From Camarhynchus parvulus (taxonomy: Eukaryota > Chordata > Aves > Passeriformes > Thraupidae), in contig NC_044573.1 of NCBI RefSeq assembly GCF_901933205.1, forward strand, positions 37,420,993 through 37,484,992: a DNA stretch of 64,000 nt, written 5' to 3'. Below, piece after piece: positions 62,143 through 64,000 of this stretch (within the stretch, counting starts at the first letter, position 1; each line of letters opens with the position of its first letter). The notes beneath the pieces were generated by a model. It made no database searches. It was not told the origin of the DNA and worked only from the letters and a program-made list of their open reading frames with translations. A program made the position numbers and the translations under genes.

Positions 62143-63363
62143 GATCATATTGCAATTACTGCTTGCAGCTTTAAGGGAGCTGGTGTGGACCATACTATTT
62201 TAAAGGTATAAGCTCTATTGATCTAAAGTATTCTGAGCGATAAACAGCTGCTCAGGTTGATTAAAGCTGAAGGGAAGCTGAAGCATTTAATCAATCTCCA
62301 AAGCTGCTCCAAGTATATTACAAAGCAATTGTGATTATTGCTATTATATGACAAGCTATATCATAATAAAGAGAGAGGGATCATTTTTCTTGGAAGCATT
62401 TCGAGGTGTTTTGGTGCCTCTTCTTAGTCTGCCTCATGCTGTCACCTCTGAAGCTTGCCTAAGTGACAGAGCATGCCACTCAAGCAGACTAATCCTGAAG
62501 GGGAAATACAAGAGCAGGGCCTTTCAGCTCCCCAGAGCCTTCTCTTCCCTGTGTCTATGTGTGGCTGACAGCAAGTGCTTGGGGAAGAAAAACAAGAAAG
62601 AAGGCAAGTGTACAGTACTGCTGGCCACATTGTAACTGCCTCTGATCCTGCATAGCTTGGGATGTTCTGGGCTGTGGGATATGTTTGTGCCTGTCTAAAA
62701 GTCCTGAAGGCACTTTTCTTTTATTACTTTTTTTTAATCACTTCTTGAACCTTTCTTTGGACAGCCTTGGGCTTCATACCATCCCATGGTGGTGCATTGC
62801 ACAGTGCTCTGACATGGTTTTGTAGAATAGTGCTTTTTTGCTCTTGTTTTTCAACTTTCAGCCTGATGTTTTCTGTTAGTGCCTTCTTACTCTCGTGTTA
62901 AGAAAAGCAATGGATAGTAGTTATATGTTAACCTTTTCTATTTCATAGACACAGAACTCTGTCTTATTCTGCTCCGTTGTCTCCTTTTCCAAGGCCTATT
63001 TAGTCTCCCTTTTTTGGAAGGTGACTTATTCCTCTCACCATCCCTTTCACATCTGCATCTGCTGCCCTTCTCATTTTGCTGCACACTCTTCGAAAGGGTG
63101 TAACCAGAATTTCATATGTTAGTTTAAGATGTGGGTTTTTCTAAGTTTATTACTTCTTTCTTTTTCAGATGCTCAGTGATCTGTACTTATTACATAAAAC
63201 ATACATATGTCATGCAATATTGAAGACATATGATTTCTGAAAATTAAGGTGCTACATGAAATAATCTTAAACCTAAGATCAATCTTATGTTGCATTTAAA
63301 ATGTAAAAATGGATAGTATATGAACAGAGTAGGACTCTTCCCTGTAGAAAATATAATATGAAA

Positions 63364-63433
63364 ACAAATTAATGTATAAGTTTATTAAACAAATATTAAT
63401 AAATAGACAAATTAATAGAGAAGTTTATTAAAC
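63364..63433. repeat. Spaced 27-bp direct repeat (period 43)
   Basis: Copies at 63364-63390 and 63407-63433 share ACAAATTAAT and AAGTTTATTAAAC with three mismatches between them. They are separated by 16 AT-rich bases. Confidence 0.85.
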
Positions 63434-64000
63434 TTTGTCCTTGCTGTAGTTGCAACAAAGAAATTATAATACTTTAGCCTGGAGAGGATAGCATTTACAA
63501 AGGCTGACTTCTCCAGAGGGTGTCTTGTGTCAGTCCTCTCAGTGCTTTCTTTAGTCTTTCTCCACCAAAAACAGTCGAATTGTCCCAAAACCAGGAAGGC
63601 CGTGCTGTCTGAAGGGACCTCCAAAGGTACCCTGTTGGGAGCTTCTGCTTTTGCTGACCGCACCCCATACAGGCGAGCCAGACCCCCTTGGGTTAGCAGG
63701 AGGACACAAGATGTCCCTTCTTTTGTTTCTCTATTATGATATCTCTTTTGAAACTTGGAAACATTTGAAGCCTCTCATGACCTTCATGTGAAACCTTATG
63801 CATGGTCCTGGTGCACTGGAGGCTGAGCCTGGTGCAGTTATCTTTGTTGCACAAGGTTTTTATTGCAACAACTGTTAAACCTTCTTTATGGCGGTTTCAC
63901 ATGAGTGTCACAAGTCTTCTGGGAAACTTCTCCTGAGTTTCACTTTATAGTGGTATGAGAGTCTTGTGAGTCTTGTGAATGTAGGTTTTTAAGTGAGAGT

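Larger units (their letters stand above)
59907..64000. other. Intergenic sequence to the window end
   Basis: No gene is recognised. An A-run is at about 60281-60292. AT-rich motif-dense sequence lies at 60,340-60,560 and 60,880-60,990. Short tandem duplications lie at 62099 and 63364. Open frames stay under 110 codons with no known domains. Confidence 0.6.

Noticed and set aside
1..64000. tRNA, rRNA, snoRNA, CRISPR array, bacterial or phage features
   Set aside because: I saw no cloverleaf with A/B boxes, no rRNA-like sequence and no regularly spaced repeats. The window is vertebrate nuclear DNA.

Overview
The window is from a bird genome. Two degraded CR1 LINE 3' ends are visible, both ending in the avian-type pattern of a GTTGGAC or CCAACTC core followed by ATTCTATGATT or ATTCTGTGATTC. 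The only gene recognised is the 3' end of QKI (Quaking), a STAR-family KH RNA-binding protein, on the + strand. The species cannot be fixed from sequence alone. The compact QKI locus and an LTR-like repeat near 48.5 kb fit a neoavian bird, but that is a guess.

Bases 1-17,100 hold the QKI 3' half. Two shared coding exons (512-599, end of the QUA2 domain; 2942-3238, the Pro/Tyr-rich tail) are followed by alternative C-terminal ends. The QKI-6 end (tail GMAFPTKG) starts at 5125. The QKI-5 end uses a 75-nt exon at 5894-5968, which carries the RVHPYQR nuclear signal, and the final AATGN codons at 10697-10713. The joins are in phase. The window supplies 158 codons of QKI-5 and 136 of QKI-6; subtracted from the known mammalian lengths of 341 and 319 residues, both leave 183 residues upstream, so the exon model is self-consistent. 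The KH domain lies left of the window. The QKI-5-specific exon sits inside what looks like the QKI-6 3'UTR (5151 to about 10,105), so splicing and polyadenylation must compete. The QKI-5 3'UTR runs from 10,714 to paired poly(A) signals near 13.8-13.9 kb and probably on to signals at 16,971 and 17,092.

The most interesting signal is a set of matches to QKI's own RNA motif (ACUAAY, often paired with UAAY). They lie at the probable branch point of the QKI-6 exon, in the QKI-6 3'UTR, in a cluster over the last 450 nt before the QKI-5 final exon, across the QKI-5 stop codon, and beside the QKI-5 poly(A) signals. This layout suggests QKI controls its own isoform choice through local sites. Pumilio-type sites accompany the same 3' ends.

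Bases 17,100-64,000 look like a gene desert downstream of QKI. No convincing protein-coding gene, tRNA, rRNA or CRISPR is present. The region holds two CR1 pieces, an LTR-like element, a MIR-like fossil SINE at 59.7 kb (a second one lies in QKI at 6.9-7.1 kb), a few short tandem and inverted repeats, and several stretches rich in homeodomain-like motifs that could be regulatory elements. The open reading frames in this region are short, lack recognisable domains and look like chance.
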